Shown here: positions 35,391 through 47,913 of the stretch, piece after piece
How the letters are laid out: the number at the start of each line of letters is the position of its first letter
How positions within the stretch are numbered: the first letter of the stretch is position 1
Assembly (NCBI GenBank): GCA_003117195.1
Contig: BDSI01000014.1
Location: 1,433,001 to 1,497,000, forward strand
Direction of reading: 5' to 3'
DNA: 64,000 nucleotides
DNA from: Eudorina sp. 2006-703-Eu-15
Lineage: Eukaryota > Chlorophyta > Chlorophyceae > Chlamydomonadales > Volvocaceae
Translations under genes and position numbers: made by a program
The notes under the pieces: model-generated
Databases searched by the model: none
What the model was told of the DNA's origin: nothing
What the model saw: only the letters and a program-made list of their open reading frames with translations

Positions 35391-38300
35391 CGACGGGGGT
35401 TTGGCGCCGCATGGGTGGAGGCGGCACAAGAGAGAGGGAGGGGCAGGCAGGCGCGATCAGTCGGTGGATTGGGAGAGGGAGTGAGTGATAGGTATCCCGG
35501 GGTACAGCAGAGGCAGGGCTGCCGATTGGTCAAGCGGGGAACCAGGCGGAGAGGCTGCCGGTGGTGGCCGTGATGGTGCGCTTGCCACAGCAACTGCAGG
35601 TCGCATTATGATCCATTATGCATACTAGGCAAAACATGTGCGATGGAGGTGCGTCACGGGAATGCATGTGCTCTCATAAGGCAGCGGTTGAAAACAGTCG
35701 CATATGGGGGAGATATGTCGCATATGGGGGAGATCGTGCATGGCACGGTGAGTATCTTCTTCTCCCGTGAACCGACGGGTGCATGGGAGTACGGCGGGGA
35801 GGCTGCTGCTGCGGAGTCGCTGTCACGCGGGCTGCTCTTCAGCCGCTGCCGCTGCGTCCGAAACAGCCTTCGTCACCGGATGCAGCTAAGAGCGAATGCG
35901 GGCCGAGATCAAATGCGGCGGCAGAGCGCGTGGTCATTGTACACTGCCGTCGGACCCATGGGTCGGCCCAGCCGTCCACCGTCCGACCTGACCGGCATGG
36001 CGCGAGCAGCTGCAGGCTGGCAATCATGGGCATGGATCGATCAGCAACAATACTTTCAACTGCAGCCACCACGGATCGCCCGGTGAAGTTGGTGCAACAC
36101 AAAAGTACATCCCCGCTCAGACGAACGACCGCGCCGCGGAAAAAGCTGCTGGCGCGGGGGAACCGACATGACACGACAATCAAATTCAACTTGCAGCAAG
36201 CGCGGGCACCGCAATGGCGGCAGCCCGGCTATATTGTGTCATCCCACTGCGGAGACTGGCGACGCCCCGCCCCCCTTCGCCAGGTGTTGTGCGTCACATA
36301 GCCTGTCTGAGAGGCTGCAGGTAGCTGCGGGGGAGAGGTCGGGAGTACCCTCCCGCTCGCGCTCGCGCGCCACATCGCGGACGGGCCGTCTTCGGTAGAC
36401 GGCGCCGCGCCGCGCCCGCCACCTCCGGTACTTGCCATTCGTCAAACATCAACCGTCCACGCGACAAAGCGACGCCGACTGTCCCGCGACAGCCCCTCTC
36501 TGTACGACAGGTAAAAAAGAGGCCAGGCCACGGCGGACACATCCGGGCAGAGCACATGTCGCTCCGGGGGCAAGGGTGTGTTTGCAGACCCGCACAGCAG
36601 ACAGACGTTGCGAGAAGGGCGAGCAGATATGAAATACGCATCGGGCCCGCGCGCCCAGCAAACGATCAACACTGCAATCTCCGGGCGCTTAGGCAGTGAT
36701 TTCCTAATTGACCGTGGCCATACGTTATTTGTTATAAAGTCACACGTGTCGTACATTGATCATTAACACAAACGGTAACCGCACGTGGTCGGCCGAAGGC
36801 ACAGATGCTCAAGTCCGATGCTGGAGTACTATAATATAAGAATGTGTATCATACAACACGACGTACTTGCGGGCAGTACGACGTCCAACGGTGGAACCAA
36901 ATGCACTGTAGGCGCAGTACCCCTCTCCCGCATCGAGGGATGCCCTTTCCGCTCCCTCCGCACAACCGCAATGCAAACAGCCATGGCCATCAATCTTTTA
37001 TCCAGACCCGACCCGACCCGGACCTCTGAACCTTGACTTCAACTCGCGCCTCCGGGTGCCCAACCCAATGCTGCACACCTTCACTCCCAACATAAGGCCC
37101 CACACCACGCGCCGCCTTCCAGCTCAACCACTCTCCCTCCAAAACCAAACACGCCACCCACCGCCTCTCTCTCACGCACGAAGACAGTCCCTTGCTCGAC
37201 ACACGACACACAAACACACCCGGCCTGCAGCCCCTGCAACTCCTCAACAGCAGCTCCAACCGACCGCACCCAGCCGCCTTTGCAGCTGTCGCCCGGGCAG
37301 ACGGGAGACGGAGACATCCATCCCGGCGACGTGAACCAACGCGACCGTGATAGCACACACGCACATACGCACACACACACAGGGTTAGCAGCCCTTGGCC
37401 AGCGTCAGGCCCGGTCAGATATGTAACAACCACACACACACACACACACACGCACGGCGATGGCGGGGCGGTGGTGACGGTGCAGTGGTGGTGCGGCAGA
37501 TAGGCCAGGCGGCGGGCCTGGCCTGGCCGACAGCCACCATCGCTGACCATTCGCACCGGTGGTGGTGGTGGTGGTGGTCGTGGTGGGGGAGGGGGCCCCC
37601 GGGTACCGGCAACAGCCGAAAACGACACCCGGGGTCCGACCCGGGCGACCCATATGGCGGAGTGGCGGAGTGCATCGGCACCGCCTCAGCGAAGGGCGAG
37701 GCCGGATCGGGCTGTCCGCGGCGCTCCCCAACTTGTTGACAGGCAGGAGCGGGAGAGCTCTCACATGGAGAGCTCCCATACATATGGAGGGAGTGACGAT
37801 GCCCACAGACTGGCGGACGGATAGGACCGGATGATGGGCGGGCTGGCGAGTGGGAAGGACGTGTACGTCGCCGGACGGCCGACTAGCCAACACGCGGCGG
37901 AGGAGGGGGCGATGCTGGGGCGCGCTACAAACGCGAGCTGTGCAGTCGTACGCGTACGGCAATGGTCAATGCGTGGCGGGGGAATCAACGTGTCGTCGAC
38001 GTCGAACTGCCCAGGACTGATGCCGTACGCGGCAGGCGGTTGGGCGGGCGGGCGGATGGTGGGCGGCGGGTACGATGCGGCGGCCCTGCCAGTACGCGGG
38101 CGCGCTGCTACGCCCTGTGGTGGTGGTGACGACGGGGCAGGCGTGTGCGGACCGGATTAAACTCGCCGCGGGAGGCAACAAGAGTCGATGTGACGCAACG
38201 GACGGCAACAGCTGCGGGCAGAGGTGGTCTGCCCCACGGCTAGTTTTGTGGGTCGGGTAGCCGTCCGTCTTTATCGCGGCCGCGGCGGATGCGGATGCGG

Positions 38301-38596
38301 TGGTGCGGAGGCACCACACCGGACGACCGGCATCCTTCCTTCCAACAGGGAGCATGACGGGGGAGGCAACATAAGGCCCCTCCCACGCGCGGGAGACCGA
38401 CACAACACGACCCTTTTCAAAGGTCCCCCCATCTACCCCTCCCAAAGGTCAGCCGTTGGGTCCCCTGGGGGGAAGGTCTTTCGAACGGTGTCTTAATCCA
38501 GATCCAGTCTTAATCCAGATCAACGGAGGCCCCTTGTGGGGTATCGTCAAGGGGCCTCCGTCGTGCTTTGCCTCCAACACTGTCTCATGTTCAGAA
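35391..38596. other. Intergenic region, no gene seen
   Basis: About 3.2 kb between the low-complexity ORF and the CDPK stop codon. It contains a two-copy 20-bp repeat around 35697-35736 (GTCGCATATGGGGGAGAT core), an (AC)n run near 37430-37452, a (GGT)n run near 37558-37580, a short direct repeat near 38494-38522 and a strong hairpin near the CDPK end. Open frames are Pro/Arg/His-rich and unsupported. Confidence 0.55.
38523..38561. repeat. Perfect 14-bp stem hairpin just past the CDPK stop codon
   Basis: Arms 38523-38536 and 38548-38561 are perfectly complementary with an 11-base loop; the stem is GC-rich (ACGGAGGCCCCTTG). It lies 36-74 bases downstream of the CDPK stop, thus in its 3' UTR. 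It could be an RNA stability or 3' end element, or the ends of a tiny palindromic mobile element. Confidence 0.85.
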
Positions 38597-39970
38597 CTAT
38601 AACTTCTCCTGTGTAGAGTCCTCTGGGTTGGCAGCAGAGCAGGGCGTGCAAAGGCGTGCAACCCGCTGTCTCGTCCGGGTTGTTGCCGCAGGCCTGCAAG
38701 CTACCGCACCAGGCACACCCCACAGACGAAGGCCTCCCCCCCAACCCCGCTCCACTCCACACACATGTACACCACCCGTCCGGATCGATTCGGGCGAGTC
38801 TCCGTCTCCTCGCTAGTGGCACACACACGCACGCGCGCGCAAGCGCGCGCTTATCCCTGGCCATCGGGCGCACGCCCACGCGCAGCCACCCACCTTGCGG
38901 TACGCTTGGCCGGGGCCAGGATCTGCAGCAGATCCCGTGTCTCAAGATCGTACGGCAGCTCCAGATCCAGCTGTGCCCGGTCGACGCTGAGCGGCTGGGT
39001 GCCCCCGGACAGCGCCGATGTGCTGGACGCCGCGCCGGCGGCGCCAGCGCCTGCCGCTGCTCCGCCGCCGGGGGCGCCGCTGGCGCCGCCGCCTGCTGCG
39101 CCGCCGGCGGTGGACGCGGCCGTCCCGCCACCCATCGAGACTCGGGACAGCTGGATTCGCTGCTCGTCCTTGGTCAAGCTGCGGGTGCGGGTCCGCAACG
39201 TCTGCGCCAGGGTCTCCATACCCTCCTGGATGGACGGCACGCCGGCCAGCTGCGGCCTGAAGGGGTCAGGTTGGGGTCAGGTGGGGCAAAGGTTAGCGGG
39301 GTAGGACCGGACATCGACCGCACTGGTAAGCTGATGTGTGTCGCTTTTGTGCGCTTATTACCAGAGAGCTACAGAGCTCCGGGGATAGGGGCTCGCCGCC
39401 TGGAAAGACCCAACCCTGCTCGGTCGGGCGGGTCTCTTCTCTAAACACACACCCAAGCCCCAGAGACAAGCGACTCACTGCCTGAGCGTGAGCCCCTCGG
39501 GTGTGGACTGGATGCCCAAGATGGCCTTGAACTCCTCAAAGCTCAGCACCCCGTCCCCGTTGGCGTCCAGGTTGGCGAACTCCGACTCCAGCTCCTGGAC
39601 CAGCCCCGGGTCCAGGATCACCTGGCTGTCTGCGCAGTCAGCGCCGCCTGGGCGGGCAGCAGACTCAGAACGTCGTGGGATCGAGTCGCGTCGGGTCGGG
39701 TGCACATAGGACACAGGACACATGACCTAGGACTAGGACGTCAAAGAGCTGCGCTGCCGCAAGAGCTATGGTCCGATCGGGGGGGGAGGGGGCTAGGTGT
39801 TGGGCCGGGGGCGCCCTTGCGCGTCCCTCGGCGCGTCTGTCCGTCCGTCCGTCCGTCCGTCCGTCCGTCCGTCCGTCCGTCCGTCTGTCCGTCTGTCCGT
39901 CTGTCCGTCTGTCCGTCTGTCCGTCTGTCCGTCTGTCCGTCTGTCCGTCTGTCCGTCTGTCCGTCTGTCC

Positions 39971-40013
<43 letters not shown>

Positions 40014-41505
40014 CCCCCCTCCCCTCCCCTCCCCTCTCCCTCCCGCTCACCCGACTGGCGGCCATGCAGTCGGAAGCCCCCGCCGTCCCCCTTCTCCTTG
40101 TTGCCCATGGTCTTGAGGGTGCCCGCCTGTGCCCTCTCGATGAGCACCTCCATGAAGGCCTCCTTCGTGACATACCCCGAACCACGCCTGCGAGAGGAGA
40201 GGAGAGGGGCGGAAGCACGGGGACGGTGTGTAACGTTCAAGATTTACGATATTCCCAAGCTCGAAGTTGGGGGAGCCCAGAGGAGGCTTCACAGGATGAG
40301 ATGAGAAGCGGCGAGACGGAGAGGAAGGGGAACGGACTCGAAATTGAGGGCGAACTGCGACGCCGGTACACGACTGGGGGGCGTGGACCTAGTTGGAAGT
40401 CGAGAGGTCGGCTGCTCGGTTCTCCCTTGACACGCAATGTGTCTCCACACACCGCCCTTGCGGCTCATTCCCCCGTACCATTTAATAAATTCACGCCCAT
40501 TTGTTTTCTCAGTTTTGACCCCCGCCGCCCCCCCCCACACACACACACACCCTGGGCGGGTCTCTTATCTAAACACACACACACACACCTCCGTCTCGCT
40601 CTTCCGCTGTCCCTCTCGCGCACTGAACCCCATCCCTCACTTTGCCCCGGTCCCCTTCGGCCCCTTCCCGATCTCCCCTTCCGCCCCGGCTCCAGCGCCC
40701 CGAACGCCCTGGCCCCGCCCCGCCCCCCGCCCGCCCACCGCCCGCCCGCCCTCTCACTTGTCCAGCATGGTAAAGCTCTTCTGCGCCACCAGCGTCTGCT
40801 TCTCCTCGTCAATGGTCTGGATCAGCCCCGCAAAGAACTCCTTGACGTCCACCGTCCCGGTGCGGTCCACGTCCAGCGCCTCAAACATGCGGTTGATCTC
40901 TATCTCGGACAGCTCCGGGATGGCCTGTAAGGGGAAGGGGTTAAAGATTGTCATAGGCATAGCAATGAAAGGGTACACACACACACACACACACAACGCT
41001 GACCTTGTTTGCTGATCGTAAATTGCTTTACCTGTTTCGTTTGCCCCGGTTTGCCTTGGCCCACATGTCGTTCTTCGTATGCCGTACGATGTTTGCCGCC
41101 TTATTTCTGCATCAATGAAGCCGCACTCCATCCCCTTTGCTGCCTTGGCATGCACGCTTTTTCGCTCGCACACATGATTACGCGATTCCGCATCGTTCCG
41201 GATCGTCTTCGGCGGTGCTGACTACACGGCGTTTTGCTTGCAGGTGGGTAACAACGAGAGGATCGCACGCACGCACAGCATTGTGCTGTGAGTCTGTGTG
41301 GCCAAGGCAGCCGACCCGCACCAGCTGGTAGTCTTCCGCGACGCCGCGACAGCAACAGCGCGCCAAATCGACAGCGTTCTTCCGACACCGCAGCCTTTTA
41401 TTTCTTATATGGGTCGGGCAATCGGGTATACTATATGCGCATACGGGCAAACTATTGGGCGCCACTTGGCCCCTCGCATGTCACGCACTCCTGTTCTGCC
41501 TGCTT

Positions 41506-41540
<35 letters not shown>

Positions 41541-44500
41541 CTTGTCCGCGCGCCTGCATATGGTAAGTTTTTTCCTCGCAGGTTCTATGGTAAGTATATT
41601 GATACCTGGGATCGGGCGGGCGGGCGGGTTGCAATTCTAAACACACAATTTGGGAGGTTCGGCCGGCTTTCCAACTAAACACGCAGAACCGTCCCACCAC
41701 CACCCATGGCAGCTCTTCCCATGCCCCCGTTCCCTACCAGACACCCCAAGCAGCCCCGCACCTCCTTGGCTGCCTTGACCAGCTCCGACACCTCCACGGT
41801 GCCGCTGAAGTCCTTGTCCAACGAGTAGAACTGGCCCAGCAGCTGGTTGGCGCCGCTGCCCACCAGCTGGTCCGCCATAAGGCCCAGCAACAGGCGCCGG
41901 ATGCGGGACTGGTTGGCGAAAGTGCGCAGGTGCTTGAGCGTGTCCGGCACAATCACGGTTTCGGGTACCTGTCGCGTGGAGATTGGGCGGGATGGAGATT
42001 GGGCGGGCATGGAGGTGTGCGGGAAGGAAGGGCGAAAGGATGATGACACCTGAGAACAAAGCGATAGCAAAGGCGAAAGACCCCCGTGGACCATGTCTTC
42101 CCCTGGGGATCCACCTCGCCCCATACTCAACCTCGCGCCCAGAGGGATCACGATGCGGTTCGGCACCACTCGACCTCGGCTTCAACCCCCTCCCCGGGGG
42201 CCTGCCACCACCCAGCACCACCCAACCCTACCTCCTCCCAGCCTCCTGCCAACCCCGCAACACGCAAGACCCCCCTTCCCTTCCCTTCCCCTCCGCCCCG
42301 TCCCCGACACAGACGGCGCCCGCCCCGCCCGCCGCACCTGCGTCTTGAGCCACGGCATGGCCAGCACATCCACCGCCGTGGGCCGGACCCGCGGGTTGGG
42401 CTCCAGCAGCGCCCGGATGCAGTCCTTGGCCACCTGCAAGTCCGCGGCATTCCCGCACAGCAACGTCAGCAGTGCGGCGTCGCGGCGCCAGCTTCAGTTG
42501 GGAGAAGACCCAGGGCAACACGCACGCCTGCAAAGAAGCACTCTAGCACCTTTCCTCGTCCCCCCACAACGCCCAGTATTTCTGGGTGTGTTCCGAGTTC
42601 GTTTCGGGTTTCCCTTTTTTCAATTGTACCCCCACAACGCCCCTGCCCCGGCCCCGTGGACCCCGCTCGCCATACCGACAGTCCGAACCTTCACCTCTCC
42701 CCACCCCGCCCCACCCCACACCTGCGAGATCGCAGTCCATCGCTCCCCATTGAACTTGACCCGCGGGCCGTTCTTGATGTAGTTGAGCGTCTCCATGTCG
42801 TTGGACTTGAGGAAGGGCGCCCGGCCGCACAGCAGGATGTACATCACCACCCCCGCGGACCAGATGTCGGCCTTCTGGCCGCACACGTCGTTGGCCATCT
42901 CGGGGGAGGCGTACCGCACCGTGCCAAAGGCGTTGCGGACCTGGCGGACCCCCAGTGGGGCGCCGAGGGGACCAGGGGCGGCGGGCACCGGGGACGGTGT
43001 GGGGCAGGGGCTAGCGACGCGGCTGAGGGTGTGCACGAAGGACTCAAAGAGCAAGGCAAGTCGTGCAGCGGGGAATAATTAGTGTCGTTATCTTGTCTCA
43101 AACCTGCAGATTTGTGCGCCTCGATTATCGAGCAGCGGTCCCCCCCTCTCTGCGCCCCCCATCGCCCTCGCCATCGATGCACTGCGCCGGCCGCCTGACC
43201 AGCCTTCGTTCCGTCCAGGCCTCAACCATCTCTCCTCCCTGGCCCATAACGTAACCCACCCGGTCCGGTGCGGCCCCGCACTTGCCCCCGTGAGAGGTCG
43301 CCACTAACCCTCGCCTTCGTAACCCCCGTTTACCCCGGGCACCCACACGCATGCTAGGCTGGACTTCGCTTCTCGCGGCTCAGTTTCTTTTCACACATGC
43401 CGTACCAGTTCACTCGGCTGTACGAACACGGACGAGCCAAAGTCCAGCACCTTCAGCACCCCACTGGCACCCTCGCTGTCGAACATGATGTTCTCGGGCT
43501 TGATATCCTGCAGGGATTGAGAGAGGGACGGTTGACACAAAGTCTGGGAGCCTGGGAGCCGGGCTTGGTCTCGGAGGCTTGCGGAGGTACAACCCCAGCA
43601 ACCCCAGCAAAGGTCTTTGCCGACAATGTCCCTTTGTTAGGGCTTGCGTGTGTTCGTCTTCAGGATGAGTGCGTGTGTTTTGAGCTAACCCCGGCCCGGG
43701 GTGGCTCTTTGGCGCGCTTGTGATGCTGGCTCATGTGCGTGTCGGCGGAGCCATCCTGTCCGCCCTCTCCGGCGCTGCAGGCTGGAGTCGCTGTCACCTC
43801 CACCTCCACAAGCCGATCAGAGTAGATCCCATACAAGGTATCCGGGCCCGCACATCCCGCACAAGCGCGGTTCATGTCGAGGCCCTGATGCTGCTGCCCG
43901 CTGGAAGGCTAGCCGTGCGGCAGCCCTTTGCCTCTGGCAACCGACCACCTCGACAGGCGCATTGCAGCCCGGTGGTTCGGCTAGTGCAGAAGAGTCGGGC
44001 GATGCGCATCCTGACGGCCGTCGACTGCTCTCAAGGTGAGCATCGCCTTACTGGTCTGCTCTTGCAAAGCTACGGGGCCGCAGCCCTTGCCCGCTGCCGC
44101 ATGGCCGCCCGACCCCCCTGCAGCCTCACCAGATGTGCTATCCCCTTGCTGTGCATGTGCGCCAGGAACAGCATCAGGCTCCTGAGCAGCGCCGCCGCCT
44201 GGCGCTCCGTGAAGCAGCCCTGCAGCGCATGCCAGCCGGGAGGAACACGCGTTAACACAGCGAGAACAGAAGGGGCCACAGAGCATGCGTTGGGGCTTCG
44301 AGAGCGGCAGGGTCTGCCTCGGGCGCTGCCCCCTGGCTTGGCAACGCTGCTCAGGGGCGGTACTGACTGTCTCAACCGATGCCGTCCGTTCCCCTCCCCA
44401 CACCAGTGCTGCCCCATGGTATACGCCCCGGTGACCGACAGCGTCCGCTGTCTGTTGGTGTGGGTTTCGGTGTTCAGATGCCTGGAGCGTCCGCAGTCGA

Positions 44501-45363
44501 CGGCCACTGTGGCGCTTACTACAATCGCAAGGCGGCTAGCGGCACCACATCGAGGGGATAATCTTAGCGGGTCCCTGCTGGAGCACCCACCTGCTTGCTG
44601 ATGTGATCGAAAAGCTCACCGCCTGCCATGTGGGTCACAGACAGCAGGGGAAAGCGATTTCACGCGGGTGACCACGGGCCTGGGACGTTCGTCTGTACGG
44701 CACACAGTCAACCGGCGCATACAAGGCCGCTGCCCATACAGAGGCGACGGAGCAAGCGGTGAGCAGTTCCTGGTGCTGCCCATGTAGGGAACCCAGCCAT
44801 GCGAGACTCGCCTTCGCAGCACTCCATGACGATGTAATAACACTCAGCGCCTTCGAAAATCTCCAAAACTCTCACAGCGTTTGGGTGGTCTTCCACCATG
44901 CGGAACGTGCCAACTTCCAGCATCACCTTCTGACGCTGCCGCTCCAGCTGCTTGCGACTCTGAACAAAAAACGCATTCAGTCAGATGCTTGCGTGGTCGC
45001 CTGCTCGCAGCAGCCAAGGCTACGGATCCACCTTTGGAATAGTCTTTACCGCAACCTTCTTGTTGGTGGTGCGGTGATAGGCAGTCAGGACCTTGCAGCT
45101 TGCTCCATAGCTAGTGAGCGTCAGGCGAGTATAGGATTCATGAAACCTCCTGAAGAAAGCCACAATCGCGTATTTATTGCGAGACTGAGCAGCAGACCTC
45201 TTGCTGCGATAACTTACTTCCCCTTTGTTAGCGCCATCATCTCTTCCGCAACCTTGATTGCCTCCTCCCGCAAAACCGCTGATTTCTTGGGGTCATCTGG
45301 GTTGGCTGTCGCGCCCTGGTCTTGGGACTCGTAGCCTTCCTGCTTGCTTGAGTTGCACCCCAT
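38597..45363 (-). CDS. CDPK: Calcium-dependent protein kinase (CDPK), 14 exons
   Basis: Ser/Thr kinase activated directly by Ca2+. Exons: 45218-45363, 45032-45149, 44812-44959, 44591-44622, 44130-44219, 43406-43507, 42722-42940, 42338-42433, 41762-41968, 40758-40924, 40051-40187, 39479-39647, 38894-39256, 38597-38693; phases join throughout (696 aa). MGCNSSK at the N terminus is a myristoylation plus palmitoylation signal, predicting membrane attachment. The kinase domain has the ATP lysine in VAVK (K84), HLDIKPEN (177-184), DFG (200-202) and SPEM (224-227). EF-hand loops lie at 368-379, 404-415, 441-452 and 515-526; loops 1, 2 and 4 are canonical, loop 3 has Arg at position 3 and Ala at position 12 and probably does not bind Ca2+. 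The glycine loop is degenerate (TSYGASCKV) and HRD reads HLD, as in myosin light-chain kinases. About 170 residues, largely Gly/Ala-rich, follow EF4. Intron 3 uses a GC donor. The final exon rests only on phase and splice sites. Confidence 0.92.
39836..40013. repeat. (GTCC)n-(GTCT)n compound microsatellite in CDPK intron 11
   Basis: About 44 tetranucleotide units: first GTCC, then alternating GTCC/GTCT (an 8-bp unit), then pure GTCT. It makes up over 40% of the intron between EF-hands 3 and 4. Confidence 0.95.
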
Positions 45364-46861
45364 TCGTCTCCCGCAAGAAGCTAAACCCCTCCACCAACCG
45401 AAGCTAACGCGTTACGTGAGCCTGGAAGACGTCACCGAATTCCAGGCCAGGGCACCACAGCAAGGGCCGAGGGCTGCAAGAGGCGACGCACGGTCACATG
45501 CCATATATGCGGGTAGCCAAAGTCTCACTGTAAAATGTATGTCTGGTGTTTGCAAGGTAAATGAGGATATGTCATTACAACATTCGAAAGTCAGTGGGAT
45601 TTCGGCAAACCCATGACATTAGTTGCAACCAGAGTATGCCGAAAAAGCTACACCGGTCCCCTGGGTTTAATTAAGAGCTCCACGCAATGAACAAGGTGGA
45701 TGTATAAGGCTGGTTGAAACTTTCCTTGGACAGGCCGGGGCAGTCCGACATGCACCGTACGTCGGGAAACCATCATTAGTGCACACGTGCTCACAGGACA
45801 ATAAAGCCTCAAGTTCAGTTCCATATTTCTTACTATGAAATTTTATGACTTTGTGGCTTGTTGCCCTTCGCCAACCGGTCGTCAACACAGGCGCGTGCGT
45901 GAAAAAGCGTGCGTGGAAGCCCACCAGGCAACGCGGGAACCTGCATGTTTTCCCTGAATTCATTCGATTTCCGCCTGGTGGTGTACTCATCCCTCGTCAG
46001 GATAGGACAACCTCTCCACCTTCGCATCCTACCCTGCGGTACACTGTCGTGTGGCAGACGGACATATTCTGTCGTGGCTGGCCATGCGTTCCATCCAAAA
46101 TACGGGAACCCATCCCTTATGTCTTAATGGGGTGCTGCGCCTCGACGCAGTGTCCTCGCAGCCACGAGCTGATGAGAAAGCTGTCATCGACTTAGGCAGG
46201 CTTAAGCATATTCGGGACAGCTTTTTACCGAGCGGAATTTGCCCGGTTGTATGGTGGGAATGTTGCGGCCAAAGCAACAAAGGCTTCAAAGCCGAGTCTT
46301 GTACGTTCTGCCAACTGCCAGGTTGCTGCAGCTGGCTGCAGCCGACGTACCCGTCCATTCGCGCCATCCAGCAGGCCCCGGCATATTTGCGGCACACGCC
46401 AGGCCTTCCGTAGCCACGGAAAACGACGATTGGATGGACGAGCTTCAATATTAAGCTGAGGCCAGCTGTAGAAGTGGTTGCAGTAGGCTCATGACTGCTC
46501 TCCGATTTAATTAGGAGGGTGGCGAAGGAGGCGGGCCTCAACTGGCCTCAATGTGCCGTTGAATACCCATCAAACGCTGACCAGCATGCGGGCAACGTAC
46601 GAGATCTGTAGGATTGACTTGCTTGGGTCCGAGACACCGAGAGCGCGGAAAATTCAGCAATCACGGAGTCCACTGTTACATCATTCATATTAATTATCAC
46701 GCACGTGCAGCGCCGACAAGTGGGCTAGATGCCAAGACGCACAGCTCACCCCTTCTCACCAGGCTGTCCGTAAAGCCAAAACAGCAAATATGCCTCATCA
46801 AGCTATCCCCCCTTGTGTGAATGAATGGCCGTTACAGCGGACCCCGAAAAGGCATCAACAG
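45364..46861. promoter_or_regulatory. CDPK upstream region up to the LINE tail
   Basis: About 1.5 kb, lower in GC than the exons, expected to hold the CDPK promoter and 5' UTR. No coding frame is convincing. The full-length LINE copy ends at its right side, so the element sits about 1.5 kb upstream of the kinase gene, transcribed in the same direction. Confidence 0.5.
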
Positions 46862-46976
<115 letters not shown>

Positions 46977-47913
46977 CGTTACATATCTGCCGGGCCGACA
47001 CTGGCCGGGGGCGCTAACCCGCCCCATACGGGAGACCGCCGAAGCACTTTCCCCCGGATACGGGGAAAGGGGCGTAAGGGGCCTCTGTCCCCTCGCTCTC
47101 AACCTAGGGCGCGTGCCCGATCCCCGAGGATCGGTGACCGCTGTGCCCCCTCAAGGGAGTGGGCGAAGGCCCATCCCGGGCGGTCTGCGCCTCGCAGTCC
47201 GCTGTTCAACCTCCTCAAGTCCTTGCAGCACCCAGGGCGCGTTTCGGAGGCGCGCCCCTGCTTGGTGCGGTAAAACTAGCCTGGTCCCGCGTCCCAACCT
47301 AATCGTAATAGCTAGGGTTGCACCCTCCGGCAGGCCTGCCTGCCCAGCTGAGCCAGAGCGAGGCGGCTCGCACGCGTCAGGCCTTGCTGGGTCCGGGTAT
47401 GCAGTCGGGTGCTCCATGATGGGGCTATGGTTTGCACAAGGCAGCACATCACCACGCAAGCTTCCCTGTCGTACACCCCTTCCCGTCGCAAGCGGCCCTC
47501 GCCTACACGTCCCGCTCGCTGCCAACTCCCACTGGTCTGGCCCGACCCTCCTCGGGCACCCACGGGTCCCCATCGTGCCCGGAAGTGGGCTTCCCTAGTC
47601 CCAATCCCTACCCCCTAGCGTCTCGCGCTGCTATCTATCCATCACGAGTCTACGTCTACTGGCTGCACGCAGCGGATCCGGCCGTCCACCACCGATAGGA
47701 TTGGGTGGTCCGGTCCCACCCCCTCCCATCCCCGTCGCGGTCGGCCCAGTTCTGCGAAACTGGCCACCCGCTGCCAGAACTCCATGACTGCGCGCGCCTT
47801 AGCTACATCAACCGGCGACGGGGCAGCCGGCGCCCCCGGCACGGGCTGTGCGCCGCCGTGGAGGGTCGCTGCACGTAACCCCACCCTCGCCCGCTCCATG
47901 GCCGTCAGCGCCG

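Noticed and set aside
39700..40930. Long frames of PSV repeats across the CDPK intron
   Set aside because: They are translations of the (GTCC)n/(GTCT)n microsatellite.
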